59,000 nucleotides of DNA, from contig CAMSQM010000015.1 of assembly GCA_947062675.1 (NCBI GenBank), forward strand, positions 1 to 59,000, read 5' to 3'. Below are positions 18,640 to 28,970 of this stretch, one piece after another. The position numbers were made by a program, and so were the translations under genes. Within the stretch, counting starts at the first letter, position 1; each line of letters starts with the position of its first letter. This DNA is from an uncultured Roseburia sp. Its GTDB lineage: Bacteria; Bacillota; Clostridia; Lachnospirales; Lachnospiraceae. The notes beneath the pieces are model-generated. The model did no database searches and was not told where the DNA came from. It saw only the letters and a list, made by a program, of their open reading frames with translations.

Positions 18640-19650
18640 ATGGCAAAACTGGAAAAACAGAAACAGAAGATTCTCTTTCTGATGCAGCTTCTTTTAGAGA
18701 GGACCGACGAGGAACATCCGGTCACAATGGCAGAAATCATTGATTATCTTGCGCTCCACGGGATTACGGCGGAGCGCAAAAGTATTTACCGGGATCTTGA
18801 GGTGCTGGAAGAGTTCGGGCTGGATCTGATCACGATCCGGGAGCGCCCCGGGGGGTATTATGTGGCCAGCCGCCGGTTTGAGCTGGCGGAATTAAAGCTT
18901 CTGGTGGACGCTGTTCAGTCTTCGCGGTTTATCACATCCAAAAAATCCGGTGAGCTGATTGCAAAACTGGAAACACTGTGCAGCCACGCGCAGGCCAGAC
19001 AGCTTCATCGCCAGGTAGTCGTCACAAACCGCAATAAGGCGGTCAACGAAAATATTTACTATAATGTGGATCTGATTTACAACGCGATTTCAGAAAATGA
19101 AAAAATCCGCTTCCAGTATGCAGAGTGGAGCGTCACCAAAGAAATGCGCCTCCGCCGTGACGGTGCTTTTTATGTGGTAAGTCCATGGCTGATGACCTGG
19201 GATGATGAAAATTATTATCTGATTGCCTATGATGAGAGAAGCAGGATGATACGTCATTACCGGGTGGACAAGATGGTACGTCTCTCGCTGGCCGGAGAGC
19301 GGCGGGAGGGGAAAAGTCAGTTTGATGATTTTGATATCGCGGCATATTCCAGAAAAACTTTCGGAATGTTCGCGGGCGAGGAAGAGACCGTGACGCTGCT
19401 CTGTGATGAAAGCCTGACCGGGGTCATGATTGACCGCTTTGGCCAGGATGTGGCAATGCGTCCGGAGGCCGGAGGACGCGTGAGGGTACGTGTGAAAGTT
19501 GCCGTCAGCCGTCAGTTTTTCGGGTGGCTGACCGGACTCGGTCCGTCGGCAAAGATAGAAGGGCCGGGGCGCGTCGTCTGGGATTATAAAGAATATCTGG
19601 AGGAAGTTCTGGCAGGGTATGCGGCGGTGGAGGCGTCCGGCCGGATGTGA
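18640..19650 (+). CDS. HTH-WYL transcriptional regulator
   Basis: 336 residues. The winged HTH (about 5-75) ends in ERKSIYRDLEVLEEFGLDL; the WYL domain (about 145-220) has the VVSPWLMTWDDENYYLIAYDE core; a WCX-type C-terminal domain follows. WYL domains bind nucleotides or other small ligands. The gene follows the LacI gene by 14 bases with RBS AAAGGAG, so it is probably cotranscribed with it. Confidence 0.9.
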   Translation: MAKLEKQKQKILFLMQLLLERTDEEHPVTMAEIIDYLALHGITAERKSIYRDLEVLEEFGLDLITIRERPGGYYVASRRFELAELKLLVDAVQSSRFITSKKSGELIAKLETLCSHAQARQLHRQVVVTNRNKAVNENIYYNVDLIYNAISENEKIRFQYAEWSVTKEMRLRRDGAFYVVSPWLMTWDDENYYLIAYDERSRMIRHYRVDKMVRLSLAGERREGKSQFDDFDIAAYSRKTFGMFAGEEETVTLLCDESLTGVMIDRFGQDVAMRPEAGGRVRVRVKVAVSRQFFGWLTGLGPSAKIEGPGRVVWDYKEYLEEVLAGYAAVEASGRM

Positions 19651-19682
19651 GAGAAAAGGGATGATCCGGACAGGAGGTGTGT

Positions 19683-20261
19683 ATGCGGGAGCAGACGTAT
19701 GAGATCAGGATTGATGAAATAGAAATTACTGTGACGAAAAAGCGCATGAAAAATATGTATCTCCGGATCCGGAAGGAAGACGGCTCTGTGCGTATATCCG
19801 CGCCACACCAGATAAGTGATGCGCGGATAAAAGCGTTCGCTGCGGAGCGTATCGGCTGGATCCGTGAAAATCAGCAGAAATATCTGTGGGAAAGAGAGCG
19901 GCGGGGGGAGCGCCCGGCGCTGGGAAAGGCAGAACTTGCGGCTCAGAAGCAGCGCCTGAAAAAAGAGGTGGAACGCCTGGTGAAAAAATGGGAGCCGGTC
20001 ATGGGCGTCTCGGTATCCGGTATTACGATCCGCCAGATGAAGACGAGATGGGGCTCCTGCAATGTGAGGAGCCGTCACATCAATATCAATCTTGCCCTGC
20101 TGGAACATCCGGCGGAGTGTCTGGAATATGTTGTGGTGCACGAGATGACGCACATTCTGGAGTCTGGTCATAACCAGGTCTTCTGGGGGTATATGACGCA
20201 GTTTTATCCGGACTGGAGGCAGGTGAGGAAGCTTCTGAACCGCGAAACGGACCTCAGATAA
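19683..20261 (+). CDS. YgjP-type (M48-like) zinc metallopeptidase domain protein
   Basis: 192 residues. KTRWGSCNVRSRHININ precedes the zinc motif HEMTH (His153, Glu154, His157), and SGHNQVFW supplies a third ligand (His163). These are the marks of the YgjP/DUF45 family. ATG at 19683 has AGGAGG 5 bases upstream; a GTG at 19677 lies inside that RBS and is unlikely. Its last 8 bases overlap the convergent DUF4250 gene. Substrate unknown. Confidence 0.9.
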   Translation: MREQTYEIRIDEIEITVTKKRMKNMYLRIRKEDGSVRISAPHQISDARIKAFAAERIGWIRENQQKYLWERERRGERPALGKAELAAQKQRLKKEVERLVKKWEPVMGVSVSGITIRQMKTRWGSCNVRSRHININLALLEHPAECLEYVVVHEMTHILESGHNQVFWGYMTQFYPDWRQVRKLLNRETDLR

Positions 20262-20436
20262 ACCGGTTTGCCGCCGGGTCGTATTCATAGCTGATTGCCG
20301 CAAGCTTTGCGGCTGTTTCCGCGGCGTCAATTGCATACGCATCAGCGAATGCCTCGAAAGACGCATAGTGGTCGCGGAGCTGGGTGTTAATAAAGCTCAG
20401 AAGAATTATTGGATCTTCCGGGAGCCTGTCATACAT
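20254..20436 (-). CDS. DUF4250 domain small protein
   Basis: 60 residues. The pattern LPEDPIILLSFINTQLRDHY ... FADAYAID ... SYEYDPAANRF matches DUF4250, a family of 55-65-residue cytoplasmic proteins of unknown role common in Clostridia and Bacteroidetes. AAAGGA lies about 10 bases upstream. It is downstream of pyrG on the same strand, behind a GC-rich hairpin. Confidence 0.82.
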   Translation of the reverse strand: MYDRLPEDPIILLSFINTQLRDHYASFEAFADAYAIDAAETAAKLAAISYEYDPAANRFI

Positions 20437-20462
20437 AAAATGGGTTCCTTTCTATATGCAGT

Positions 20463-20486
20463 ACAGGAGCGGCGGAGCGCTCCTGT
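20463..20486 (-). terminator. GC-rich hairpin after pyrG
   Basis: ACAGGAGCG (20463-20471) pairs with CGCTCCTGT (20478-20486) over a 6-base loop. No T-run follows on either strand, so it may be a weak or factor-dependent terminator, or a pause or processing site between pyrG and the DUF4250 gene. Confidence 0.4.
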
Positions 20487-20509
20487 GGTTAATGTCTTTT
20501 CACCGGCTT

Positions 20510-22120
20510 TTACAGGCTTCTGCTGTGCAGAATCGCGGCTTCGACAAATCCGCGGAACAGCGGATGCGGCCGGTTGGGTCTGGATTTTAGTTCGGGATGC
20601 GCTTGGGTTGCGAGAAACCACGGGTGGTCCGGAATCTCGATCATTTCCACTATCCGTCCGTCCGGCGAGGTGCCGCACAGCTTCATGCCTTTTTCCGTCA
20701 GGGCAAACCGGAAATCATTGTTGACTTCATAGCGGTGACGGTGGCGTTCCATGATTTCCCGTGTGCCGTAGACCCCGAATGCCCTGGAGGACGGGTCGAG
20801 CACGCACGGGTAGGAGCCGAGCCGCAGGGTGCCGCCGATATCTTCCACACCGCTCTGATCCGGCATCAGTGCGATCACAGGGTGTGTCGTGTTCGGATCC
20901 AGCTCGACGCTGTGTGCATCGTGATAGCCGCAGACATTGCGGGCAAATTCGATAATGGCAACCTGCATTCCAAGGCAGAGACCGAGATAGGGAATCTGAT
21001 TTTCCCGCGCATATTTTGCGGCGAGAATTTTGCCCTCCACACCGCGGGAGCCGAATCCGCCGGGGACAAGAATGCCGGAGACGTTATGCAGCAGCCTGTC
21101 TGCATTCTCTTCTGTCAGTTCCTCGGAATCCACCCACTGGATGTTTACGGTGGCCCGCCCCGCGATGCCGCCATGCTTTAAGGCCTCCACGACGGAGATG
21201 TAGGCATCGTGCAGCGCAATATATTTGCCGACGAGCGCAATGGTTACTTCCTTGTCCGGGTGGCGGAGTGCATCTACCATTGCCTCCCAGTCTTTTAAGT
21301 CCGGTTCCGGACAGTCCAGATGGAGCGCGTCGCAGGCGACTTTGGCGAGGTGCTCTTTTTCCATTGCAAGAGGCGCCTCGTAGAGGTATTCGACGTCAAG
21401 ATTCTGCAGCACATTGGCTCCGGGAACATTGCAGAAGAGAGCGATTTTGTCTTTTAAGCTCTGGTCAAGCGCGTGTTCGGAGCGGCAGACAATGATATCC
21501 GGCTGAATGCCCATGCCCTGAAGTTCTTTGACGCTCGCCTGCGTGGGCTTGGTTTTCAGCTCCCCGGAAGCCTTGATGTACGGAATCAGGGTGACATGAA
21601 TGAGGATGGCGTTTTCCCTTCCGACTTCATGCTGAAACTGCCGGATCGCTTCCAGAAAAGGCTGACTTTCAATGTCGCCGACGGTTCCGCCGACTTCGAT
21701 AATGGCGATATGGGTCTCTTCGGAGGTAAAATTGCGGTAAAACCTGCTTTTGATTTCGTTTGTGATATGCGGGATTACCTGAACGGTTCCGCCGCCGTAA
21801 TCTCCCCGCCGTTCTTTCTGCAGCACAGACCAGTACACTTTCCCTGTGGTGACATTGGAATTTTTTGTCAGGCTTTCGTCAATGAAACGCTCATAATGTC
21901 CAAGATCCAGGTCGGTCTCCGCTCCGTCGTCTGTCACAAAGACTTCGCCGTGCTGAATCGGGTTCATTGTTCCGGGATCAATGTTAATGTAGGGATCGAA
22001 TTTCTGCATGGTCACCCTGTAGCCGCGGGCTTTTAAGAGCCGGCCGAGCGATGCAGCCGTAATCCCTTTTCCAAGTCCGGAAACGACGCCGCCGGTGACA
22101 AAGACATATTTAACAGGCAT
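20510..22120 (-). CDS. pyrG: CTP synthase
   Basis: 536 residues. The N-terminal synthetase domain has [13 protein letters not shown] and the [15 protein letters not shown] signature. The C-terminal class I glutamine amidotransferase has the GLCLGMQ nucleophile cysteine and a terminal His/Glu pair (HPE). It converts UTP, ATP and glutamine to CTP in the cytoplasm. RBS AGGAGG is 8 bases upstream. Full length for the family. Confidence 0.98.
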   Translation of the reverse strand: MPVKYVFVTGGVVSGLGKGITAASLGRLLKARGYRVTMQKFDPYINIDPGTMNPIQHGEVFVTDDGAETDLDLGHYERFIDESLTKNSNVTTGKVYWSVLQKERRGDYGGGTVQVIPHITNEIKSRFYRNFTSEETHIAIIEVGGTVGDIESQPFLEAIRQFQHEVGRENAILIHVTLIPYIKASGELKTKPTQASVKELQGMGIQPDIIVCRSEHALDQSLKDKIALFCNVPGANVLQNLDVEYLYEAPLAMEKEHLAKVACDALHLDCPEPDLKDWEAMVDALRHPDKEVTIALVGKYIALHDAYISVVEALKHGGIAGRATVNIQWVDSEELTEENADRLLHNVSGILVPGGFGSRGVEGKILAAKYARENQIPYLGLCLGMQVAIIEFARNVCGYHDAHSVELDPNTTHPVIALMPDQSGVEDIGGTLRLGSYPCVLDPSSRAFGVYGTREIMERHRHRYEVNNDFRFALTEKGMKLCGTSPDGRIVEMIEIPDHPWFLATQAHPELKSRPNRPHPLFRGFVEAAILHSRSL

Positions 22121-22427
22121 AGGATTTTCCTCCTTATTTATGGGAATAATAAGTCGTGGCTTTATAACTTATTCAGTATACAACGAAGCAGCGGTAAAAT
22201 CCAGAAGAATTTGTGAACGCCTGCCTTGATTTATCCGGTGATGCGGGTCTGTCTGCACGGCGTTTAGAAAGAATTTAGAAATGACCGGAAAAGTTCATGA
22301 ACTTCATATTGCTTTTGAACTTCATATTCAATATAATACTAAGAGATATTTCACAGATATAACGATCAGATCCGGATGCGGCGCGGGCGTTTAAGTCCGG
22401 GGGCTGTTTGGAAAGGACAGACATTTT
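22121..22427. other. Divergent intergenic region pyrG / ftsH
   Basis: 307 bases. On the minus strand a possible pyrG -10 is TATACT, in the stretch TTGTATACTGAA (around 22190), followed in the leader by a weak AT-rich stem (22148-22154 with 22067-like arm at 22167-22173). No convincing GGG-initiated CTP-attenuation leader is seen. On the plus strand it holds the ftsH promoter and a 13-base direct repeat. No gene recognised. Confidence 0.5.
22298..22337 (+). promoter_or_regulatory. ftsH promoter with 13-base direct repeat
   Basis: TTGCTT (22309-22314), 17-base spacer, TATAAT (22332-22337). TGAACTTCATATT occurs twice (22298-22310 and 22316-22328), 18 bases apart, covering the -35 box and spacer. 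This spacing suits a protein bound on one helix face. Confidence 0.65.
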
Positions 22428-24497
22428 ATGGAGAATCAGGGACCGAATAATTATAACAACAATGGAAGTGGCGGTGACGATGGCGGCAAGGGTAACCGCA
22501 ACGGCCAGATTATCATGGCATTTATCATGATTTCGCTGGTTGCGCTTTTCGTGATGAGCATGGTGACGAATCAGTTCAGCCAGATGAGTACGCAGGAAGT
22601 CTCCTACTCGGAGTTTCTTAAGATGGTGAACGGGGAGGGGGACTGGAAGGGAAAGCGCGTGGAGTCCGTGGAGATCGGCTCCTATCAGATTGATATTGTG
22701 ATGGCTTCCGGGGAGGACACACCTTATCAGATGCATTTTTTCTGCGGCAGGGTGGCGGATGAGACGCTGATTCCGCTGTTAAAGGAGCGCGGGGTGGAGA
22801 TCTATGGTGTGATTCCGGATAATACCTCCACCTGGATTTACAGTATTTTAAGCTATCTGATTCCGCTGGCGCTGATCTGGATTGTGCTTGGCATTGTGAT
22901 GCGCAGAATGGGCGGTGGAGCGATGGGCGTGGGCAAGAGCAACGCCAGGGTTTATGTGGAGAAGCAGACGGGCGTCACGTTCAAAGATGTGGCCGGTCAG
23001 GATGAGGCCAAAGAGTCGCTGCAGGAGGTTGTGGATTTTCTGCACAATCCGCGCAAGTACAGGGATATCGGCGCGAAGCTGCCGAAAGGAGCGCTCCTCG
23101 TCGGACCTCCGGGAACCGGAAAAACGCTGCTGGCGAAGGCTGTGGCGGGGGAGGCAAAGGTTCCGTTTTTCTCACTGGCAGGTTCGGACTTTGTGGAAAT
23201 GTTCGTGGGCGTCGGGGCCTCCCGCGTGCGTGATCTTTTTAAGGAGGCGCAGAAACAGGCTCCGTGTATTATTTTTATTGATGAGATCGATGCGATCGGA
23301 AAGAGCCGTGACAACCGTTACGGCGGCAACGATGAGCGTGAGCAGACACTGAATCAGCTTCTGGCTGAAATGGACGGGTTTGACACGTCAAAGGGGTTGC
23401 TGATTCTGGCGGCCACGAACCGCCCGGAGGTGCTGGATAAGGCGCTCCTGCGTCCGGGACGGTTCGACCGGAGGATTATCGTGGACAAACCGGATTTAAA
23501 GGGCAGACTTGAGACGCTCAGGGTGCATTCCAAGGATGTTATGATGGATGAGACGGTGGATCTGGATGCGCTGGCGCTGGCGGCAGCGGGGCTGGTCGGT
23601 TCCGATCTCGCGAATATGATCAATGAGGCGGCCATTAACGCGGTAAAGAACGGCAGGAAGTTTGTAAATCAGTCTGACCTGTTTGACGCGTTTGAGCTTG
23701 TGGCAGTCGGCGGCAAGGAGAAAAAAGACCGTATTATGAGCGATAAGGAGCGCCGGATTGTCGCATACCACGAGGTGGGCCATGCGATGGTGACGGCGCT
23801 GCAGAAAAATACGGAGCCGGTGCAGAAAATCACGATTGTGCCAAGAACCATGGGGGCGCTCGGCTACACGCTTCAGACGCCCGAGGAGGAGAAGTATCTG
23901 CAGACAAAGGAGGAGCTTCTCGCCAAGATTACAACGTATATGGCAGGGCGCGCGGCGGAGATGCTGGTGTCCGGTTCCGCGACGAGCGGGGCGGCCAACG
24001 ATATCGAGCATGCGACGGCGATCGCGCGGGCGATGGTGACGCAGTATGGAATGTCGGAAAAGTTCGGGATGATGTGCCTTGCAACAGTGGAGAATCAGTA
24101 TCTGGATAACCGCGCGGGCCTTATCTGCGGTGAGGACACGGCGGCGCAGATTGATAAGGAAGTGCTCTCCATTATCAACAGCTGCTACGATGCGGCAGCC
24201 GGCCTGCTGACGGAGAACCGCACGGTGCTCGATCAGATCGCTGATTATCTGTATGAGCATGAGACGATTACCGGAAAAGAGTTTATGAAGATTTTCCGTG
24301 AGCTGAAGGGAATCGAGGCGCCTCCGGAGGAGGAGAGCGGAAAGAAGACGTTTTTTGAGCAGGCACAGGAGGCGCGCCTGAATCTCGCGGGACAAGAGAA
24401 CGTGGAGCAGAGTGCAGAGGGCGCGGCAGGGCAGGAAAATACAGGTAGTTATGTGGATTACCGGATTGACGACACGACAGAACATGGTGATAAATAA
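22428..24497 (+). CDS. ftsH: ATP-dependent zinc metalloprotease FtsH
   Basis: 689 residues. An Asn/Gly-rich cytoplasmic start (residues 1-26), TM1 (about 27-47), a short extracytoplasmic domain, TM2 (about 138-155), then the AAA+ module with Walker A GPPGTGKT (226-233), Walker [12 protein letters not shown] and the second region of homology. The protease domain carries HEVGH (His448, Glu449, His452). A membrane-bound hexamer that degrades misfolded and regulatory proteins. Its stop overlaps the uvrC start (TAATG). Confidence 0.98.
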   Translation: MENQGPNNYNNNGSGGDDGGKGNRNGQIIMAFIMISLVALFVMSMVTNQFSQMSTQEVSYSEFLKMVNGEGDWKGKRVESVEIGSYQIDIVMASGEDTPYQMHFFCGRVADETLIPLLKERGVEIYGVIPDNTSTWIYSILSYLIPLALIWIVLGIVMRRMGGGAMGVGKSNARVYVEKQTGVTFKDVAGQDEAKESLQEVVDFLHNPRKYRDIGAKLPKGALLVGPPGTGKTLLAKAVAGEAKVPFFSLAGSDFVEMFVGVGASRVRDLFKEAQKQAPCIIFIDEIDAIGKSRDNRYGGNDEREQTLNQLLAEMDGFDTSKGLLILAATNRPEVLDKALLRPGRFDRRIIVDKPDLKGRLETLRVHSKDVMMDETVDLDALALAAAGLVGSDLANMINEAAINAVKNGRKFVNQSDLFDAFELVAVGGKEKKDRIMSDKERRIVAYHEVGHAMVTALQKNTEPVQKITIVPRTMGALGYTLQTPEEEKYLQTKEELLAKITTYMAGRAAEMLVSGSATSGAANDIEHATAIARAMVTQYGMSEKFGMMCLATVENQYLDNRAGLICGEDTAAQIDKEVLSIINSCYDAAAGLLTENRTVLDQIADYLYEHETITGKEFMKIFRELKGIEAPPEEESGKKTFFEQAQEARLNLAGQENVEQSAEGAAGQENTGSYVDYRIDDTTEHGDK

Positions 24498-26416
24498 TGT
24501 TTGATTTTGCGGAGGAACTCAGAAAGCTCCCGGATCAGCCGGGAGTTTACATTATGCATGATAACCGCGACGCGATTATTTATGTCGGAAAGGCGGTCAG
24601 TCTGCGCAGACGGGTGCACCAGTATTTTCAGCCGAGCCATAATGAGGGAATTAAAAAGGCGCAGATGGTGCGTCAGATTGCGCGCTTCGAGTATATTGTG
24701 ACGGACTCAGAGCTGGAAGCCCTGGTTCTGGAGTGCAATCTGATCAAGGAACACAGGCCGAAATACAATACGATGCTGCGGGATGACAAGACGTATCCCT
24801 ATATCAGGGTGACTCTTGGGGAGGATTTTCCAAGAGTCCTCTTTTCGCGTCGGCAGAAAAAAGATAAGTCCAGGTACTTTGGCCCCTATACGAGCGCCGG
24901 GGCGGTGCGGGATACGATAGAGCTGGTCAGCAAAATCTATCAGCTCCGGACCTGCAGCCGTGTCCTGCCACGGGACACAGGGAAGGAACGGCCCTGTTTA
25001 AATTACCATATCCATCAGTGTACGGGTCCCTGTCAGGGGTATATTACCGGGGAGCAGTATCGTGAGCGCGTGGACGCCGTGATTGAGTTTCTGAACGGAA
25101 ATTACGGGGCCGTTTTAAAGTCGCTGGAGGAAAAGATGAATCTCGCCTCGGAGAATCTGGAGTTTGAGAGAGCTATCGAATACCGTGAACTGCTCGGGAG
25201 CGTGAGGCAGATTGCGCAGAAGCAGAAAATCACGCATTCAGACGGTGAGGATAAAGATATTGTCGCACTCGCGTCGGATGAGCGGGACGCCGTCGTGCAG
25301 GTATTTTTTATCCGGGACGGGAAGCTGATCGGAAGGGATCATTTTTATATCCGCATCGGGAATGAAGATACGACGGCGCAGCTGCTGTCGACTTTTGTCA
25401 AGCAGTTTTATGCGGGAACCCCGTTTATTCCGCGGGAGATCATGCTGCCGGAAGAGGTGGAGGATCACGGGGTGCTGGAAGACTGGCTGGGGGCGCGGCG
25501 CGGCGGCCGGGTATACATCCGCGTTCCGCACAGGGGAATGAAGGAAAAGCTGATGGAGCTGGCAAAGAAAAACGCGCAGCTGGTGCTCTCCCAGGACAGG
25601 GAGAAGATCAGGCGGGAGGAAGGGCGCACAATCGGCGCGCTCAAAGAGATCGGAAAGCTTCTGAATATGGACAATCTGCAGCGCGTGGAGGCGTATGATA
25701 TCTCCAACACAAATGGGTTTGAGTCAGTCGGCTCCATGATTGTGTACGAAAAGGGAAAGCCGAAACGGAGCGATTACCGCAAGTTTAAGCTGCGGACGGT
25801 GACGGGGCCGGATGATTACGCGTCGATGTATGAGGTGCTGACGAGGAGATTTACCCATGGAATAATGGAACAGGAGAAGCTGGCTGGAAAGGAGCTGTCG
25901 GGGGAGTATGGAAGTTTTACGCGTTTTCCGGATCTGATTATGATGGACGGCGGGCGAGGGCAGGTCAATATCGCGCTGAGGGTTCTGGATGAGCTGGGGA
26001 TTTCAATTCCGGTCTGCGGCATGGTGAAGGATGATAATCACCGCACCCGCGGGTTATACTATAACAATGTGGAAATTCCGATTGACCGCGGGAGCGAGGG
26101 GTTTAAGCTGATCACCCGAATCCAGGATGAGGCGCACCGGTTTGCAATAGAATATCACCGTTCCCTGCGGAGCAAAGAACAGGTACACTCCGTTCTGGAT
26201 GATATTCCGGGGGTGGGACCGGCGCGGAGAAAGGCGCTGATGAGGCGTTACCAGTCGCTGGATGCGATAAAGGCTGCGACAGAAGAAGAGCTGGCAGCAA
26301 CTGATGCGATGAACGCCCGGTCGGCGCGCTCCGTGTACAGTTTTTTTCATCCGGAGAAGGAAGAAGGTAAGACGGACCGGGAGGCGGCTGCCGGAGTGGA
26401 AACTGCATCGCGATAA
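24497..26416 (+). CDS. uvrC: Excinuclease ABC subunit C
   Basis: 639 residues. GIY-YIG nuclease (about 13-90; [15 protein letters not shown]), a Cys-rich segment, the UvrB-interacting UVR motif (about 200-235), the RNase-H-like second nuclease ([20 protein letters not shown]) and C-terminal helix-hairpin-helix ([16 protein letters not shown]). It makes both incisions of nucleotide excision repair. It overlaps ftsH by one base and is coupled to it. Confidence 0.97.
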   Translation: MFDFAEELRKLPDQPGVYIMHDNRDAIIYVGKAVSLRRRVHQYFQPSHNEGIKKAQMVRQIARFEYIVTDSELEALVLECNLIKEHRPKYNTMLRDDKTYPYIRVTLGEDFPRVLFSRRQKKDKSRYFGPYTSAGAVRDTIELVSKIYQLRTCSRVLPRDTGKERPCLNYHIHQCTGPCQGYITGEQYRERVDAVIEFLNGNYGAVLKSLEEKMNLASENLEFERAIEYRELLGSVRQIAQKQKITHSDGEDKDIVALASDERDAVVQVFFIRDGKLIGRDHFYIRIGNEDTTAQLLSTFVKQFYAGTPFIPREIMLPEEVEDHGVLEDWLGARRGGRVYIRVPHRGMKEKLMELAKKNAQLVLSQDREKIRREEGRTIGALKEIGKLLNMDNLQRVEAYDISNTNGFESVGSMIVYEKGKPKRSDYRKFKLRTVTGPDDYASMYEVLTRRFTHGIMEQEKLAGKELSGEYGSFTRFPDLIMMDGGRGQVNIALRVLDELGISIPVCGMVKDDNHRTRGLYYNNVEIPIDRGSEGFKLITRIQDEAHRFAIEYHRSLRSKEQVHSVLDDIPGVGPARRKALMRRYQSLDAIKAATEEELAATDAMNARSARSVYSFFHPEKEEGKTDREAAAGVETASR

Positions 26417-26418
26417 AG

Positions 26419-26448
26419 TTGAAGATGCGGCCGGTTCTGTGCTATAAT
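26419..26448 (+). promoter_or_regulatory. hprK promoter
   Basis: TTGAAG (26419-26424), 18-base spacer, TATAAT (26443-26448), 77 bases before the hprK start. Confidence 0.7.
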
Positions 26449-26525
26449 AGTTCCGGATATGATGCGCGCCGGAGTGCGCATGGCCTCAGAGCAACGGGGT
26501 AGATTACCGCAAAGGAGAACAGATC

Positions 26526-27488
26526 ATGAACAATGCGAACAACAATGGCATCAGTGTGGCGAAGATGGTGCAGATTATGGATCTGTACAATTTTCTGCCG
26601 GATATGGATCTGAAAGTAAACCGGATCACGGTGAGTGATATCAACCGTCCGGCGCTGCAGTTCAGCGGATATTTCGCACATTTCGGAAATAACCGGATTC
26701 AGATTATCGGTACAGTGGAACACACCTATTTACAGCAGCTGGACGCGGAGCGCAGAGAGTACATTTACCGCAAATTTATGTCCTACGATATTCCGTGCGT
26801 GGTGCTCTGCCGTGATATTCAGCCGGACAGACTCTTTTTAAAAGTTGCGGAGGAGAATAATGTGCCGGTGCTGGGCACCAAAAGGCGGACTTCCGAATTT
26901 ATGGCGCAGATTATCTATGCCCTGAGCGAGCAGCTTGCGCCCTGTATCACGATTCACGGGGTTCTGGTGGATGTGTACGGCGAGGGGCTTCTGATCACGG
27001 GTGAGAGCGGCATCGGCAAGAGTGAGGCCGCACTGGAGCTTGTGCGCCGCGGGCACCGTCTTGTGACGGATGATGTTGTGGAGATACGCAAGATTAACGA
27101 GCGCCTTCTGATGGGCACATCGCCGCGGATTACCCGCCATTTTATCGAGCTGCGGGGAATCGGTATTATTGATATCAAGACGCTCTTTGGTGTCGAGTGC
27201 GTCAAGGAAAAACAGCAGATTGACCTTGTGATTAAGCTGGAGGACTGGAAGAAGGACAACGAGTACGACCGGCTGGGACTGGAGGAGGAGTACACGGAGT
27301 TTCTGGGAAATAAGGTGGTCTGCCATTCGCTGCCGATCCGCCCGGGCAGGAATCTTGCAGTGATCTGTGAGGCTGCCGCGGCAAACCACAGGCAGAAGAA
27401 AATGGGGTACAATGCGGCGCAGGAGCTGTACCGCCGCGTACAGGAGAATCTGACAAAGACCGTCACCGACGACGATGAGGACGAGTGA
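26526..27488 (+). CDS. hprK: HPr kinase/phosphorylase
   Basis: 320 residues. Walker A GESGIGKS (159-166) is followed by the HprK signature ELRGIGIIDIKTLFG near residue 205. The enzyme phosphorylates or dephosphorylates the regulatory serine of HPr and Crh-like proteins in response to glycolytic intermediates, which drives CcpA-mediated catabolite repression. RBS AAAGGAG. It leads the conserved hprK, aminopeptidase, murB, rapZ, whiA group. The HPr-like protein at 13510 is a plausible substrate. Confidence 0.98.
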   Translation: MNNANNNGISVAKMVQIMDLYNFLPDMDLKVNRITVSDINRPALQFSGYFAHFGNNRIQIIGTVEHTYLQQLDAERREYIYRKFMSYDIPCVVLCRDIQPDRLFLKVAEENNVPVLGTKRRTSEFMAQIIYALSEQLAPCITIHGVLVDVYGEGLLITGESGIGKSEAALELVRRGHRLVTDDVVEIRKINERLLMGTSPRITRHFIELRGIGIIDIKTLFGVECVKEKQQIDLVIKLEDWKKDNEYDRLGLEEEYTEFLGNKVVCHSLPIRPGRNLAVICEAAAANHRQKKMGYNAAQELYRRVQENLTKTVTDDDEDE

Positions 27489-27521
27489 AGGCCGTAAAAT
27501 AACAGAAAGACAGGAGAATGA

Positions 27522-28949
27522 ATGATGGAGAGACAGAATGCATGGGCAAAGTATCCGGAGGGAAAGAAACGGGAGGAGGTTTTTAAATTTGCGGAACATT
27601 ACCGCAGGTTTCTTTCCGCCTGCAAGACTGAGCGCGAGTGCGTGGACTTTTTTGAGAGAGAGGCGCAGAAAGCGGGATTCCTCGATCTGAAACAGGTGGT
27701 GGAAGACGGAGTCCGCTTAAAGGCGGGGGATAAAGTGTATGTCAGCAACATGGGCAAGAGTCTTGTACTTTTTGTGGTCGGGAAGAAAGACCTGGAGCAC
27801 GGAATGAATATTCTCGGTGCGCACATTGACTCGCCGCGCCTGGATTTAAAGCAGGATCCGCTCTATGAGGATACGGATTTTGCCATGCTCGACACACACT
27901 ACTACGGCGGTATCAAAAAGTACCAGTGGGTGACACTTCCGCTGGCGCTTCACGGCGTGATTGCGAAGAAGGACGGGACACTGGTCAAAGTAAATATCGG
28001 GGACTCACCGGAGGATCCGGTATTCGGCGTCAGCGATCTTCTGGCGCATCTCTCCAGGGAGCAGATGGAAAAAAAGGCGGCGAAGGTGATAGAGGGAGAG
28101 AATCTTGACCTGCTGGCCGGGAGTATTCCGCTGGAGGAGAACGCTGAAACAGAAGATGGAAAAAAGCACGCAAAAGAGGCCGTGAAAGAAAAAGTAAAGG
28201 CCGGTATCATGAAAATTCTCGAAGAGGAATATGGTATAGAGGAGGAGGACTTCCTCTCCGCGGAGATCGAGGTAGTGCCGGCAGGGGAAGCGCGGGATTA
28301 CGGCCTTGACCGCAGTATGATTATGGGGTACGGGCACGACGACAGGGTCTGTGCATATCCTTCCTTTATGGCGCTTCTCGAGATGAAGAAGCCGAAACTG
28401 ACGAGCGTCTGTATTCTGGTGGACAAAGAGGAGATCGGGAGCGTGGGCGCGACCGGGATGAGGTCCAGGTTCTTTGAGAATGCGGTGGCCGAGCTGATGA
28501 ACGCAGCGGGCGAATATTCAGAGCTTAAGCTGCGGCGCGCGCTTAAGAATTCCTGCGTTCTTTCGTCGGATGTATCCGCGGCGTTTGACCCGAATTTCCC
28601 GTCCGTGATGACGAAGCGCAACGCGGCCTATTTCGGGAGAGGGCTTGTGTTTAACAAATACACGGGCTCCGGGGGTAAGTCGGGTTCCAATGACGCGAAT
28701 GCAGAGTATGTTGCGGCTCTGCGCCGGATTATGGATAAAAATGAGGTTGCATTCCAGACGGCGGAGCTTGGCAGAGTGGATCAGGGGGGCGGAGGAACGA
28801 TCGCTTATATTCTGGCGGATTACGGAATGCAGGTGATCGACAGCGGCGTGGCAGTGATCAATATGCATGCGCCCTGGGAGATCATCAGCAAAGTGGATCT
28901 GTACGAGGCATTCCGCGGATATGTTGTATTTTTAAAAGAACAGGCATAG
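27522..28949 (+). CDS. M18-family aminopeptidase
   Basis: 475 residues. Metal-binding segments are visible as GAHIDSPRLDLKQ (ligands His/Asp), VDKEEIGSVGATGM (catalytic Glu and ligand) and a C-terminal NMHAPWE with a His ligand. A dizinc enzyme that removes N-terminal acidic or neutral residues from peptides in the cytoplasm. AGGAG precedes adjacent ATGs at 27522 and 27525; either may be used. It sits 33 bases after hprK. Confidence 0.94.
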   Translation: MMERQNAWAKYPEGKKREEVFKFAEHYRRFLSACKTERECVDFFEREAQKAGFLDLKQVVEDGVRLKAGDKVYVSNMGKSLVLFVVGKKDLEHGMNILGAHIDSPRLDLKQDPLYEDTDFAMLDTHYYGGIKKYQWVTLPLALHGVIAKKDGTLVKVNIGDSPEDPVFGVSDLLAHLSREQMEKKAAKVIEGENLDLLAGSIPLEENAETEDGKKHAKEAVKEKVKAGIMKILEEEYGIEEEDFLSAEIEVVPAGEARDYGLDRSMIMGYGHDDRVCAYPSFMALLEMKKPKLTSVCILVDKEEIGSVGATGMRSRFFENAVAELMNAAGEYSELKLRRALKNSCVLSSDVSAAFDPNFPSVMTKRNAAYFGRGLVFNKYTGSGGKSGSNDANAEYVAALRRIMDKNEVAFQTAELGRVDQGGGGTIAYILADYGMQVIDSGVAVINMHAPWEIISKVDLYEAFRGYVVFLKEQA

Positions 28950-28970
28950 AAAGGAAAGAATAGAAAATCC

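Noticed and set aside
22121..22260. CTP-sensing attenuation leader for pyrG
   Set aside because: No GGG-start with a matching C-rich terminator arm could be identified; only a weak AT-rich stem is present.
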